Below the pieces are notes generated by a model that saw only the letters and a program-made list of their open reading frames with translations, did no database searches and was not told where the DNA came from. From contig JBDKGV010000026.1 of the NCBI GenBank assembly GCA_039798005.1, forward strand, positions 1 to 21,832: a stretch of 21,832 nt of DNA. Direction: 5' to 3'. The translations under genes were made by a program, and so were the position numbers. Below, one piece after another: positions 1 to 6,854 of the stretch. The first letter of the stretch is position 1. Each line of letters starts with the position of its first letter. The stretch is from JBDKGV01 sp039798005 (GTDB lineage Bacteria; Fibrobacterota; Fibrobacteria; UBA5070).

Positions 1-496
1 CCATGCGGTGGTTGTGCCCTCCGGCTGTGCGGATGGCGTACTTCTCCAGTTGTCGCAAGCCCGGGGTGGTCTTGCGGGTATCCAGCACCTTGCAGGCGTT
101 GCCTGCCGCGGCTTGGTAGCGCACGGCCGTGGTGGCGGTGCCAGACAGGCGCTGCAAAAGGTTGAGACTTACGCGCTCGGCCTGCAGGATCGCGGCTGTG
201 GGCCCTTCGTAGCGGGCGATCACCGTACCGGGCTCAACGGTGCTTCCCTCGGGCACGGACAGGCTCAAGGTCACCTGGGCGGCACCTGTGTCGGGAATCA
301 AGGCGTCAAGCTCCTCCAGCACCAAGGCGAGCAGAGGCAGACCCACCAGCACGCCGTGTTCCTTGGCGACGATATGGCCGCGAGAGCGATGGCCCTTGGG
401 CAGCACCAGACGGCAGGTGATGTCACCGGTTCCGCAATCTTCGGAAAGAGCCATGCGGATGATGGCGCGGGCATCGGAGGTCGGAAAGTCGGTCAT
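1..496 (-). CDS. nadC: Quinolinate phosphoribosyltransferase (decarboxylating), N-terminal 165 codons, cut by window edge
   Basis: NadC converts quinolinate and PRPP to nicotinate mononucleotide in de novo NAD synthesis in the cytosol. Reading the minus strand from the ATG at 496 gives 165 codons without a stop, running off the left edge. The N-terminal half is present: SEDCGTGDIT at residues 18-27, the alpha/beta sandwich, then LLQRLSGTAT at 113-122 and the family hallmark TRKTTPGLR at 140-148, followed by EKYAIRTAGGHNHRM. The usual GGGxNHR is AGGHNHR here, a mild variation. About 120 C-terminal residues should lie outside the window. No good Shine-Dalgarno precedes the ATG, and the terminator of the upstream sigma gene ends only about 18 bp before it, so a dedicated promoter must overlap that terminator or nadC depends on readthrough. 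Identification is firm; the start is fairly sure because the family motif spacing fits. Confidence 0.93.
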   Translation of the reverse strand, partial: MTDFPTSDARAIIRMALSEDCGTGDITCRLVLPKGHRSRGHIVAKEHGVLVGLPLLALVLEELDALIPDTGAAQVTLSLSVPEGSTVEPGTVIARYEGPTAAILQAERVSLNLLQRLSGTATTAVRYQAAAGNACKVLDTRKTTPGLRQLEKYAIRTAGGHNHRM

Positions 497-514
497 AGGT
501 GGTGCATGTCCTTG

Positions 515-554
515 AAACAAAAAGGCCTCCCCGAAGCCGGTGCTTCGAGGAGGC
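515..554 (-). terminator. Rho-independent terminator after the sigma factor gene
   Basis: On the minus strand a hairpin pairs GCCTCC with GGAGGC and CGAAGC with GCTTCG, joined by one T-G wobble, around an ACCG loop (stem 525-554). The run TTTTTGTTT follows directly. It lies 20 bp after the sigma gene stop and just before nadC. This is a textbook intrinsic terminator. Confidence 0.92.
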
Positions 555-574
555 TCAATCTTGAAAAATTCGCC

Positions 575-1396
575 TTAGCTGAGGGCCGAGATGTAGGCTT
601 CGTACTTCTCGCGAAGCACTTCCTTGTTCCGGGCCTTCTTGATGCGGCGCAATGCCTGGTCGCGCAACTGGCGCACGCGCTCATGGCTGATCTTGAGGCT
701 GTCGCCGACTTCGCGCAGGGTCATCGGGGCTTCGTGGTTGATGCCGAAGAGTCCCTTGATCACCTGGGCTTCGCGCTCGGGCAGTTCCGAGAGCAGCTCA
801 TGGGCCATCAGCTCGACCGAGGAGATCTCGGCGTAGTGCTCCGGGTTCTCCGCCTTGGGATCGGCCAGGACTTCCTGGTAGGTGGTCTTGGTGTCGGCCT
901 TGAGCGGAGCATCGAAGCTGATGCCCGATTCGCCCAACTGGATCAGCTCGCGGATCTCGTCGGTGAGCTCTTCGCCGGCCTTGTTCTTGTTCTTCAGGGC
1001 GCGGCGAACGCGAAGGTGCTGGTTGGCCGGAAGGCGGATCAGCGATCCCTGCTCGTTGATGGCGCGGGTGATGTAGGCTTTGATCCACCAGACGGCGTAC
1101 GAGATGAACTTGAGTCCACGGCTGTGGTCGAAGCTCTCGATGGCGCGGATCAGGCCCATGGCGCCTTCGGAAACCAAGTCCGGAAGGGGAATGGGGCAAC
1201 CGCGATACTGCAACGCGACCTTCAGCACGAAACGCATGTTCGCGCTGATGAGTTTCTCCCGGGCCAGACGTCCCTTGTCACCGCCCTGCCGACACAGCTT
1301 GAACAGCTCATGCTCTTCCTTGCGGTCGATGGGCTGGGTCTTGCGGATGTCGTCCAGATATCGGCGGAGGGTATCGTCGGAAGAATCAACCGTCAT
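575..1396 (-). CDS. RpoD/RpoS-type sigma-70 factor lacking region 1.1
   Basis: A 273-aa sigma factor that should direct RNA polymerase to -35/-10 promoters. Residues 9-20 (TLRRYLDDIRKT) match region 1.2. Region 2 spans about 45-125, with NMRFVLKVA, LVSEGAMGLIRAIESFD and the melting motif FISYAVWWIK at 97-106, then IRLPANQ. Region 3 is about 130-195. Region 4.2 at 207-255 holds PEREAQVIKGLFG and the helix-turn-helix LREVGDSLKISHERVRQL. There is no region 1.1, as in group 2 factors and in the short primary factors of FCB bacteria, so I cannot tell a primary from an alternative factor. The start at 1396 is chosen over the longer frame at 1453 because CAGGAG lies 7 nt upstream and region 1.2 begins right after. 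The gene is a single transcription unit with its own promoter region and a strong terminator. Confidence 0.93.
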   Translation of the reverse strand: MTVDSSDDTLRRYLDDIRKTQPIDRKEEHELFKLCRQGGDKGRLAREKLISANMRFVLKVALQYRGCPIPLPDLVSEGAMGLIRAIESFDHSRGLKFISYAVWWIKAYITRAINEQGSLIRLPANQHLRVRRALKNKNKAGEELTDEIRELIQLGESGISFDAPLKADTKTTYQEVLADPKAENPEHYAEISSVELMAHELLSELPEREAQVIKGLFGINHEAPMTLREVGDSLKISHERVRQLRDQALRRIKKARNKEVLREKYEAYISALS

Positions 1397-1568
1397 TTCA
1401 GCTCCTGTGCCTTGAGAGGTGTCTTGCCCTTGGTTTGGTGGCAATCTTGCCAAGGTTGCCTACCCCTTGTGCAAGGTCGATGCCAACTGGCCCTATGCTT
1501 TGGCAAGGGTGATAATTTTCTGACTTTTTTCTGATTTTGGGCTGAATTTAATTAAATGGCGCAATTGA

Positions 1569-1613
1569 GTCACGAAAAGTGGCGATCAATCAGAGTGAGT
1601 AAGTTTTCGTGAC
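1569..1613. repeat. Perfect 10-bp inverted repeat, 25-bp spacer
   Basis: GTCACGAAAA at 1569-1578 and TTTTCGTGAC at 1604-1613 are exact reverse complements. The right arm lies just downstream of the predicted transcription start of the sigma gene, so it is either a two-site operator or a stem-loop at the 5' end of the leader RNA. No U-tract follows on either strand, so it is not a terminator. Confidence 0.75.
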
Positions 1614-1621
1614 AATGCGGC

Positions 1622-1650
1622 AATAAAGGCAAAGCGAACATGTCTGTCAA
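1622..1650 (-). promoter_or_regulatory. Predicted sigma-70 promoter of the sigma factor gene
   Basis: On the minus strand there is a consensus -35 TTGACA (1650-1645), a 17-nt spacer and TTTATT (1627-1622, four of six -10 positions). Transcription would begin near 1615 and give a leader of about 220 nt before the ATG at 1396. The -35 and spacing are good, the -10 is only fair. Confidence 0.5.
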
Positions 1651-1687
1651 GGAAAATATTTACCGATGTCGGGCGGTATTGAAGTGA

Positions 1688-1712
1688 ATTATGTCATTAA
1701 TTTTGACATAAT
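1688..1712. repeat. Perfect 9-bp inverted repeat with 7-bp spacer, operator-like
   Basis: ATTATGTCA at 1688-1696 and TGACATAAT at 1704-1712 are exact reverse complements around TTAATTT. The element is AT-rich, lacks a flanking T-run on either strand and lies roughly 40 bp upstream of the -35 of the predicted sigma-gene promoter. This placement suits a dimeric transcription factor site. I do not recognise it as a known regulator's box. Confidence 0.7.
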
Positions 1713-1860
1713 GGCGGGCAAGGTGTTGCGGACATCATTGGGTTTGCCGTTGGCATCCGTCCAAAGACTCAAACGTGATGGCTGTGCGGAAAGCTGACTC
1801 CTTTGGGTAGAAGTGGCGCTTTGCCAGCATTGGAGCCTCGCGCAGCGCCCAGAAACGGCT

Positions 1861-1941
1861 TCAGCCGCCAATTTTCATGTCGCTGCAGGCCCAACCGATG
1901 CAAAACAAAATGCCGCCAGCAATGATGAGTCCGATCAACAA
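1861..1941 (-). CDS. Candidate 26-aa single-span membrane miniprotein after corC
   Basis: Directly after the corC-like stop codon, in the same frame, TTG codons follow a GGAG placed 7 nt upstream. From the first TTG the reading gives MLIGLIIAGGILFCIGWACS and then DMKIGG before a TGA. Residues 2-18 are uniformly hydrophobic and could form one transmembrane helix, with two cysteines. The ribosome site, composition and operon position favour a real small protein, possibly acting with the CorC-like membrane protein. Against it are the TTG start, the tiny size and the chance of hydrophobic frames in non-coding DNA. An alternative start is the next TTG, one codon later. No family is recognised. Confidence 0.33.
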   Translation of the reverse strand: MLIGLIIAGGILFCIGWACSDMKIGG

Positions 1942-1959
1942 GTCAAATCTCCGGTCTGG

Positions 1960-3231
1960 TTATGATTCACTGTCAGGGTCGCGGGGGCGCAGGATCAGCT
2001 TGGAGATGCGGTTGCCGTCCATGGCGGCGGCTTCCATTTCCCAAGCCCCGTTGAGGATTCGCTCACCCGTTTCGGGAACCCCGCCGAAGCTCAGCAGGAA
2101 TATTCCCGCAATGGTGTCCACTTCCGCATCGTCCGGGATCACGAGGTTTCCGAATTCGCGACCGATTTCCTCCTCGAAATCGTCGACACGCAAGGTGCCG
2201 TCAATCTCCCAAGAACCGTCTTCCAGCATGCGGACGGAGGTGTTCTCCTCATCGGTTTCGTCGCGGATCTCGCCCACGATCTCCTCGAGCACATCTTCCA
2301 GGGTTGCAACGCCGGCGACGGAGCCGTGCTCGTCGACCACGACCACCATGTGCAGGGCCCGCTCCCGGAACTCGCGCATCAGGTCGTTCAGGCGCTTGGT
2401 CTCAGGGATGAAGTACGGCGGGTGCACCAGGGTGGAGAGATCGAAATGGGGCGAGTCCTCGACATGCAGGAGATCGGAAACGCGCAGGATCCCGATGATG
2501 CGGTCGAGGTTTTCGCTGTGCACCGGCACGCGCGAGTAGCGGCTTTCCCGGGCCACTTCCAGCACCTGACTGCGGGTGGCATCGGAGGCGACCGACACGA
2601 TTTGCAGGCGCGGGGTCATGATCTCCCGCACCATGGTGTCGCCGAAATCCAGAACCGCCCGGATCATGTCGCGTTCCACGGCCTCCAGCTGACCGTCGGT
2701 CTCGCCGTTGGTCTGCTGTTCCATGCGCTGGCGTTCCTCCTCGTTGAGGAACGAAAGGCGACCATCCCACTTGAGTCCCTTGTGGATGCGGTTTTGCAGG
2801 GCCGAAATCGGCACCGCCACCGGGGCAAGCAAAGGTTCCAAGATGCTTTGCAGGAAGAGGGAGAGCTTGAGCAGGCGCTCGGCAAAGGGCTTGGCAAACA
2901 GACGTGGTACGAACTGGCCCAGCAAGTACACGGCCACCAGCACTCCCACGATCTTGGCGGCCAACAGGATTGGAACCTCCCGGCTGAGATCCGGAGCCAC
3001 CAGGAGCCAAAGGCCCAGCGTGAGAAGGAAGGTGCCCACCGTGCGGCCCAGCGAGACGGCGGGGAAGAAGGCGGCATCGCTCCAGCGCTTGCCCACGCGC
3101 TCCGATGCCTCGACCAGGTCCGGTGGGGGCTGGTAGCCGGTGCGCCAGAAGAGCCCGAAAATGGTCTTGACCGAAGCGAAGTGGAAGGAAAGGATCAGGC
3201 CTGTGAGGCTCAAGGAGATGGCCAAAATCAT
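1960..3231 (-). CDS. CNNM-CBS-CorC_HlyC membrane protein (CorC/YtfL/HlyC family, putative Mg2+/Co2+ transport)
   Basis: A 423-aa protein with an N-terminal membrane domain (about residues 1-145, hydrophobic stretches near 1-25, 62-80, 87-110 and 123-145), a CBS pair at about 203-320 (REIMTPRLQI, RYSRVPVH, IIGILRVSDLL, then VVVVDEHGSVAGVATLEDVLEEIVGEI) and a C-terminal CorC_HlyC domain at about 330-416 with a FAD/PCMH-like fold. The family contributes to magnesium or cobalt homeostasis at the inner membrane. Older haemolysin names are historical. The ATG overlaps the ybeY stop as ATGA, so the two are probably translationally coupled, an arrangement also common elsewhere (ybeY-corC/ybeX in E. 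coli). The membrane domain is somewhat diverged from typical CNNM. Family assignment is firm, transported ion is not. Confidence 0.92.
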   Translation of the reverse strand: MILAISLSLTGLILSFHFASVKTIFGLFWRTGYQPPPDLVEASERVGKRWSDAAFFPAVSLGRTVGTFLLTLGLWLLVAPDLSREVPILLAAKIVGVLVAVYLLGQFVPRLFAKPFAERLLKLSLFLQSILEPLLAPVAVPISALQNRIHKGLKWDGRLSFLNEEERQRMEQQTNGETDGQLEAVERDMIRAVLDFGDTMVREIMTPRLQIVSVASDATRSQVLEVARESRYSRVPVHSENLDRIIGILRVSDLLHVEDSPHFDLSTLVHPPYFIPETKRLNDLMREFRERALHMVVVVDEHGSVAGVATLEDVLEEIVGEIRDETDEENTSVRMLEDGSWEIDGTLRVDDFEEEIGREFGNLVIPDDAEVDTIAGIFLLSFGGVPETGERILNGAWEMEAAAMDGNRISKLILRPRDPDSES

Positions 3232-3662
3232 GCGGTCGCCGGATCGTAGTGGTCTTCCAGGGCGCGCATGGCCTTGCGCTCGGGAGCGGTCATGTGGTCA
3301 TAACCGCAAAGGTGCAGGGTGCCGTGGGTCACCAGGCGGCGCAGTTCGACCTCAAGGGTGTGGCCCAGCCGCTTGGCTTGCTCCATGGCCAGTTCGGGAT
3401 CGATGTAGAGCTCGCCGAAGAGTTCCGGCTCCTCGTAGGGGAAGGAAAGGACATCCGTGGTGCGGTCGAGCTTGCGCCATTCCAGGTTGAGCGCACGCTG
3501 GCTCTGGGGATCTTGGAAGACCAACGTGACGGGGCCGGTCTTCTTTTCGCCGCGCATCACCTTGATGATTTGTTTGCGAAGTGCAGGCACTTCGGGGATC
3601 TTCCACTCGCGGGCCCCGCAAACGGTCACGGGGCCGGGCTTACTCGGAGGTTCGTTGTCCAT
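3228..3662 (-). CDS. ybeY: Endoribonuclease/rRNA maturation factor YbeY
   Basis: YbeY is a single-domain zinc-dependent endoribonuclease needed for 16S rRNA 3'-end maturation and ribosome quality control. The 144-aa product carries the defining metal motif HGTLHLCGYDH at residues 113-123 (H113, H117, H123) and the upstream TTDVLSFPY strand at 68-76. The length is normal. The ATG at 3662 is preceded by GGAG, although the spacing of 2 nt is short. There is no better in-frame start. A -10-like TATAAC lies just upstream, but too close and without a clear -35. The gene is first in the ybeY-corC pair and is divergent from the glycoside hydrolase gene. Confidence 0.95.
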   Translation of the reverse strand: MDNEPPSKPGPVTVCGAREWKIPEVPALRKQIIKVMRGEKKTGPVTLVFQDPQSQRALNLEWRKLDRTTDVLSFPYEEPELFGELYIDPELAMEQAKRLGHTLEVELRRLVTHGTLHLCGYDHMTAPERKAMRALEDHYDPATA

Positions 3663-3770
3663 ATCTCCACAAAGTTATACAACCAAACAATGTGCGGGTG
3701 CATCGGGAATTTGCACGGTAGACTTGAACCTGTTGCGCCCAAGTGGCGACCAAGGCTTGCAAGGAGACCG

Positions 3771-6692
3771 ATGATGCGTCGATGGTTCATGGGGATGGTG
3801 GTTCTGGGTGGCCTTGCGCAGGCGGCCGGCACGCTTGGATTGGGGCAGCCGGCGGGGACGGCCATCGATCCGCGCGGCCTTTCGGGCACGGCCCTGCCGG
3901 TGTGGGGGAACCAAGCCAAGTACCAGCGCCTGGCCGAAGGATTCCGGCGGGGCGGCTTTTCGCTGTTCCGCTTCCCCAACGGCACGCTTTCCAATGAATA
4001 CCACTGGAACGGTCAAGGGGCATGGGACAGCTTGGGGATCTGGCACAGCCAGGACAGTGCCTATGCGCCCGGCTTTTTGACGGATCTCGTGCATCGCGGA
4101 ACCACCCGAGACAACTACGGCGCCACCTTTCCCTCCCATGCTCTGGATGGCGACACGGCCTCTTTCTGGTGGGGCAACGGAAGCCCCGAGGCTCCACCTT
4201 GGTTTGTGGTGGATTTCCGGACCGTGCAGCATCCCGATTCCATCGAGATCCTCTGGGGCAAGCTTCGGCCCGGCCAAGTGAAGATCGAGAGCTTTCAGGG
4301 AAGTGATGACCACGGCCAAGGTCCGCACACCTCGATGACAGGCAGTTGGCGCCCGGTCGGGACGGGAACTGTCCCATCGGCCACGACCCGGCTTGCCCTG
4401 CAGGGGGATTCCTCCCGGTATCTTGCGCTGCGCTTTGAAGGGCAGGCGGCGGCAGGAGTGCATGTTCGCGAAGTGCGGGTGTGGTCCCAAGGCCGGCAGA
4501 TCACTCGCAATGTGACGGTGCCTCGGGAGCAGACCCGAGGCATCGGATTGGGCACGGCGCCGTCGAGCGAGAAGAAGCGGGCCTGGCAGCCTCGGGATTG
4601 GGACTTCGAGACCTACATGGCAACGCTGCAAAAGGAATGGCCCGGCTCCGAGCCGCTGATCACCGTGAACTTGGGAACGGGAACGCCTGAAGAGGCCGCG
4701 GCGTGGGTGCACTACGCCAACAAGGTGAGGAAGTTCGGCATCAAGCGTTGGCAGGTAGGCAACGAGAACAACGGCGATTGGGAGGACGGTGGCCCGTTGG
4801 ATGCCGCCCAGATCGCAGAGCGGTTCCTGGCGTTTTCCCGCGCCATGAAAGCCAAGGACAGCACCATCAAGGTGCTGGGGCCGGTGTACGCCAGCATGGA
4901 CTGGAACTGGTGCGGGTCTGGCAAGCTGGACGGCAAGTCGTGGATGGAGGCCTTCCTGATGCGCGTGGCCAAGGCCGAGGCGCAGGATGGGCGTCAATGG
5001 CTGGACGGCATCGACTTTCACGCCTACCCCTATTGGTGGAACGACGGGGAAACCCCGCAGCCGCAGCCGATGATGGAGGCCGCCGATCGCTTGGGCGGGC
5101 ATCTGGACACTTTGGCGGCGATGATGGCGCGGCATCTGACTCATCCCGAGTCGCGTGAAGTGGCCATGAGCGAATTCAACGCGACCGTCAAGGTCACCCA
5201 CCTGACGCTCACGCATCACACGGGAAGCCTGGTCGCCCTGATGCTGGGGCATTTGGCGACCCGCTTCGGTGACCGGGCCCGCACCTGCCTGTGGGAACCC
5301 TCGGGCGGCGAGCCGATGAACCCCGACGGCACGAACGGACCCACCTACGGGTCGCTCAGGATCTTCACGCCGCCGCGCCGAGGGTTGGTCTCCGACTTGG
5401 GCGATGCCCCGACGGGTGCCTTCTGGGGGCAGGTTCTGGCCAACCGCTGGATGGGAATGGTCTCCGAAGGTCTTCGGCCGCTTCCGGTTGCTCTGGAGGG
5501 TTCGGCAGGCCTTCGGGCCTTCGGGCTGGGGAACGGCAAACGCGCGGCGGTGATGCTGGTCAACCGCACAGGCATCGCAGATTCGGTGCGAATCGCATCC
5601 CTTGGAGGATTCTCGACCGAGGTGGAAGTCCTGAGTTGGGGGGCAGACCAATACAGCTGGGACGGGACGACCTCCCAGGCGCTGGCCTTTCCCAATGCGG
5701 GGCCGGTGTCCCGACCCTTGAACGCGGGGCGTGATCCGGTGGTGGTCCCGCCCTACGGAGTGGTGGTGCTGACCTTTGGAGCGCGGCCCTTGGGGCGCCC
5801 CAAGATCCTGCATCGGGCCATGACATCCGCCACCTTGCGGGTGGGCGATACGCTGGGCCTGAGTGTGAGCGCCTGCCAGACGGGCGGGCGCCTGAGCAAA
5901 GGGCGGTGGCGTTTGGATGGCGGCAAGGCAAGCGACTTGGCAAGCTTGGACGGTGCTTGGGACGGCTCCCACGAGGCTTCGGTGCTTTCGCTCCCGGCGG
6001 GTTCGCTTGGGATCGGGGTCCACCAGTTGGTGCTGGAGATCGAAGGGGAGAAAGGTTCCCGCGTGCTGGACACGGTGCGCTTCGAGGTGACGGGGGAGCC
6101 GCGCATCGCGCGGAGGATCGATGATTTCGAGAAGGAGGGAATCGATTGGTTCGGGGACGTCCACAAGGATCCGTCGCGCACCCGGATCGATCTCAAGCGC
6201 GAGGCGCAGATCGATACGACAGGCGGGAACCAAGGCTATCTGCAATTGGATTTTGCCATCCGGCAGCCGACCGACCTCTCGTATCCGAATTTCGTGTCGG
6301 CAGGGCTTGAGCTTTCCCTCAAGCGCGATGCGGAAATCCGGCCGGCGGGGGTGGTGTTCGACTACGCCGCGCAGTACGAGAACGGAAACGGCGTGGTCTC
6401 GCTCTCGTTCCTGTCCGACCTGGTCAAGGACTACGACTGGCATCGCGCCGTCCTGCCACAGACCGGTGGCCGCTGGAAGCGCGATACCCTGTGGTTCCCG
6501 GAGTTCAGTCAGGAAGGCTGGGGCCGGCCGGTCGGCACTCTTGCCTTCGGAACGGTCTCCAAGGTCGAGCTCCGGGCGCAGGGAGCCGGGGCGGGATCGG
6601 TGAAATTTGACAATTTCTGTCTGATCGGGACGGACGGCAAGGCCCTCAAGTTGCCTCCCGTCCCGGCCACGCCGCGTCGGCGGGGGCGGTGA
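3771..6692 (+). CDS. Secreted multidomain clan GH-A glycoside hydrolase (GH44/GH51-like) with discoidin-like insertion and CBM11/CIA30-like C-terminus
   Basis: A 973-aa exported enzyme, probably acting on plant or microbial polysaccharide. A signal peptide covers about residues 1-19 (MRRW charge, hydrophobic core, AQAAG cleavage zone). The catalytic region opens with RFPNGTLSNEYHW at 67-79. Residues 105-240 then resemble an F5/8 type C (discoidin/CBM32) sandwich: ALDGDTASFWW, WFVVDF, RYLALRF, VHVREVRVW. The barrel resumes with VNLGTGTPEEAAAWV at 299-313 and RWQVGNENNG at 326-335 (E332 candidate acid/base), IDFHAYP at 414-420 and VAMSEFN at 464-470 (E468 candidate nucleophile). A beta-sandwich follows to about 670, an Ig-like segment at 675-775 and a CBM11/CIA30-like module at 781-953 (IDDFE, VKFDNFCLIG). 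AAGGAG at 3761-3766 precedes two ATGs, at 3771 and 3774. The second has the better spacing. There is no T9SS-type sorting domain. The substrate is unknown, and the exact GH family is uncertain. Confidence 0.88.
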   Translation: MMRRWFMGMVVLGGLAQAAGTLGLGQPAGTAIDPRGLSGTALPVWGNQAKYQRLAEGFRRGGFSLFRFPNGTLSNEYHWNGQGAWDSLGIWHSQDSAYAPGFLTDLVHRGTTRDNYGATFPSHALDGDTASFWWGNGSPEAPPWFVVDFRTVQHPDSIEILWGKLRPGQVKIESFQGSDDHGQGPHTSMTGSWRPVGTGTVPSATTRLALQGDSSRYLALRFEGQAAAGVHVREVRVWSQGRQITRNVTVPREQTRGIGLGTAPSSEKKRAWQPRDWDFETYMATLQKEWPGSEPLITVNLGTGTPEEAAAWVHYANKVRKFGIKRWQVGNENNGDWEDGGPLDAAQIAERFLAFSRAMKAKDSTIKVLGPVYASMDWNWCGSGKLDGKSWMEAFLMRVAKAEAQDGRQWLDGIDFHAYPYWWNDGETPQPQPMMEAADRLGGHLDTLAAMMARHLTHPESREVAMSEFNATVKVTHLTLTHHTGSLVALMLGHLATRFGDRARTCLWEPSGGEPMNPDGTNGPTYGSLRIFTPPRRGLVSDLGDAPTGAFWGQVLANRWMGMVSEGLRPLPVALEGSAGLRAFGLGNGKRAAVMLVNRTGIADSVRIASLGGFSTEVEVLSWGADQYSWDGTTSQALAFPNAGPVSRPLNAGRDPVVVPPYGVVVLTFGARPLGRPKILHRAMTSATLRVGDTLGLSVSACQTGGRLSKGRWRLDGGKASDLASLDGAWDGSHEASVLSLPAGSLGIGVHQLVLEIEGEKGSRVLDTVRFEVTGEPRIARRIDDFEKEGIDWFGDVHKDPSRTRIDLKREAQIDTTGGNQGYLQLDFAIRQPTDLSYPNFVSAGLELSLKRDAEIRPAGVVFDYAAQYENGNGVVSLSFLSDLVKDYDWHRAVLPQTGGRWKRDTLWFPEFSQEGWGRPVGTLAFGTVSKVELRAQGAGAGSVKFDNFCLIGTDGKALKLPPVPATPRRRGR

Positions 6693-6694
6693 GC

Positions 6695-6822
6695 CCCGCG
6701 CGGGCAGGTCCGACCCCGTTGCGCCAGGGACCGTGACCCGCATGGGCGCGGACCCGGACCCCTTCAGGGGCCGAGGCCGCGTGCCGCCCAGGGCGGCATA
6801 GGGCCCGACGGCCAATTGGCCG
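6695..6822. repeat. Cluster of GC-rich palindromes in the convergent gap between the glycosidase and prmC
   Basis: Within 130 bp lie CCCGCGCGGG (6695-6704, right after the glycosidase stop), CCCC-TTCA-GGGG (6759-6770), TGCCGCCC-A-GGGCGGCA (6782-6798) and CGGCCAATTGGCCG (6809-6822). None is followed by a T-run on either strand. They may act as bidirectional, U-tract-free termination or mRNA 3'-end protection hairpins for the two converging genes. I see no gene in 6693-6854. Confidence 0.6.
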
Positions 6823-6854
6823 GGGCGCCCATCGTGTGCCTTCGAGGTTTGGAG

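Larger units (their letters stand above)
1397..1860. promoter_or_regulatory. 464-bp AT-rich non-coding regulatory stretch upstream of the sigma gene
   Basis: I find no convincing gene here. The part from about 1500 to 1720 is clearly more AT-rich than the rest of the window. It contains two perfect inverted repeats, a sigma-70-like promoter for the sigma gene and, in the proximal leader, further pairing potential: CTTGCCAA at 1446-1453 is complementary to TTGGCAAG at 1500-1507, with a small CCTTG/CAAGG hairpin at 1465-1476 between them. If the promoter call is right, the sigma mRNA leader is about 220 nt. The stretch from 1720 to 1860 shows nothing recognisable. Confidence 0.6.

Noticed and set aside
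8..1534. A 508-codon plus-strand open frame over nadC and the sigma gene
   Set aside because: It is a shadow of two clearly recognised minus-strand genes and spans the terminator between them.
1688..1712. The AT-rich hairpin as a terminator for the corC unit
   Set aside because: No T-run follows on either strand, and it lies about 150 bp beyond the last candidate coding codon.
1711..1797. A 28-codon plus-strand frame beginning ATGGCGGGC just after the palindrome
   Set aside because: There is no Shine-Dalgarno, no motif and no supporting context. Its ATG overlaps the palindrome arm.
1689..1871. A 60-codon minus-strand frame starting at a TTG in the sigma upstream region
   Set aside because: It has no ribosome site, no family resemblance, and runs into the palindrome at 1688-1712.
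3675..6815. A 1046-codon open frame on the minus strand, fully antisense to the glycoside hydrolase gene
   Set aside because: The plus strand has a signal peptide, catalytic motifs and recognisable modules. The antisense product is low-complexity (rich in Arg, Pro, Gly, His, Gln) with no motifs, as expected when a high-GC gene leaves the opposite frame free of stops.
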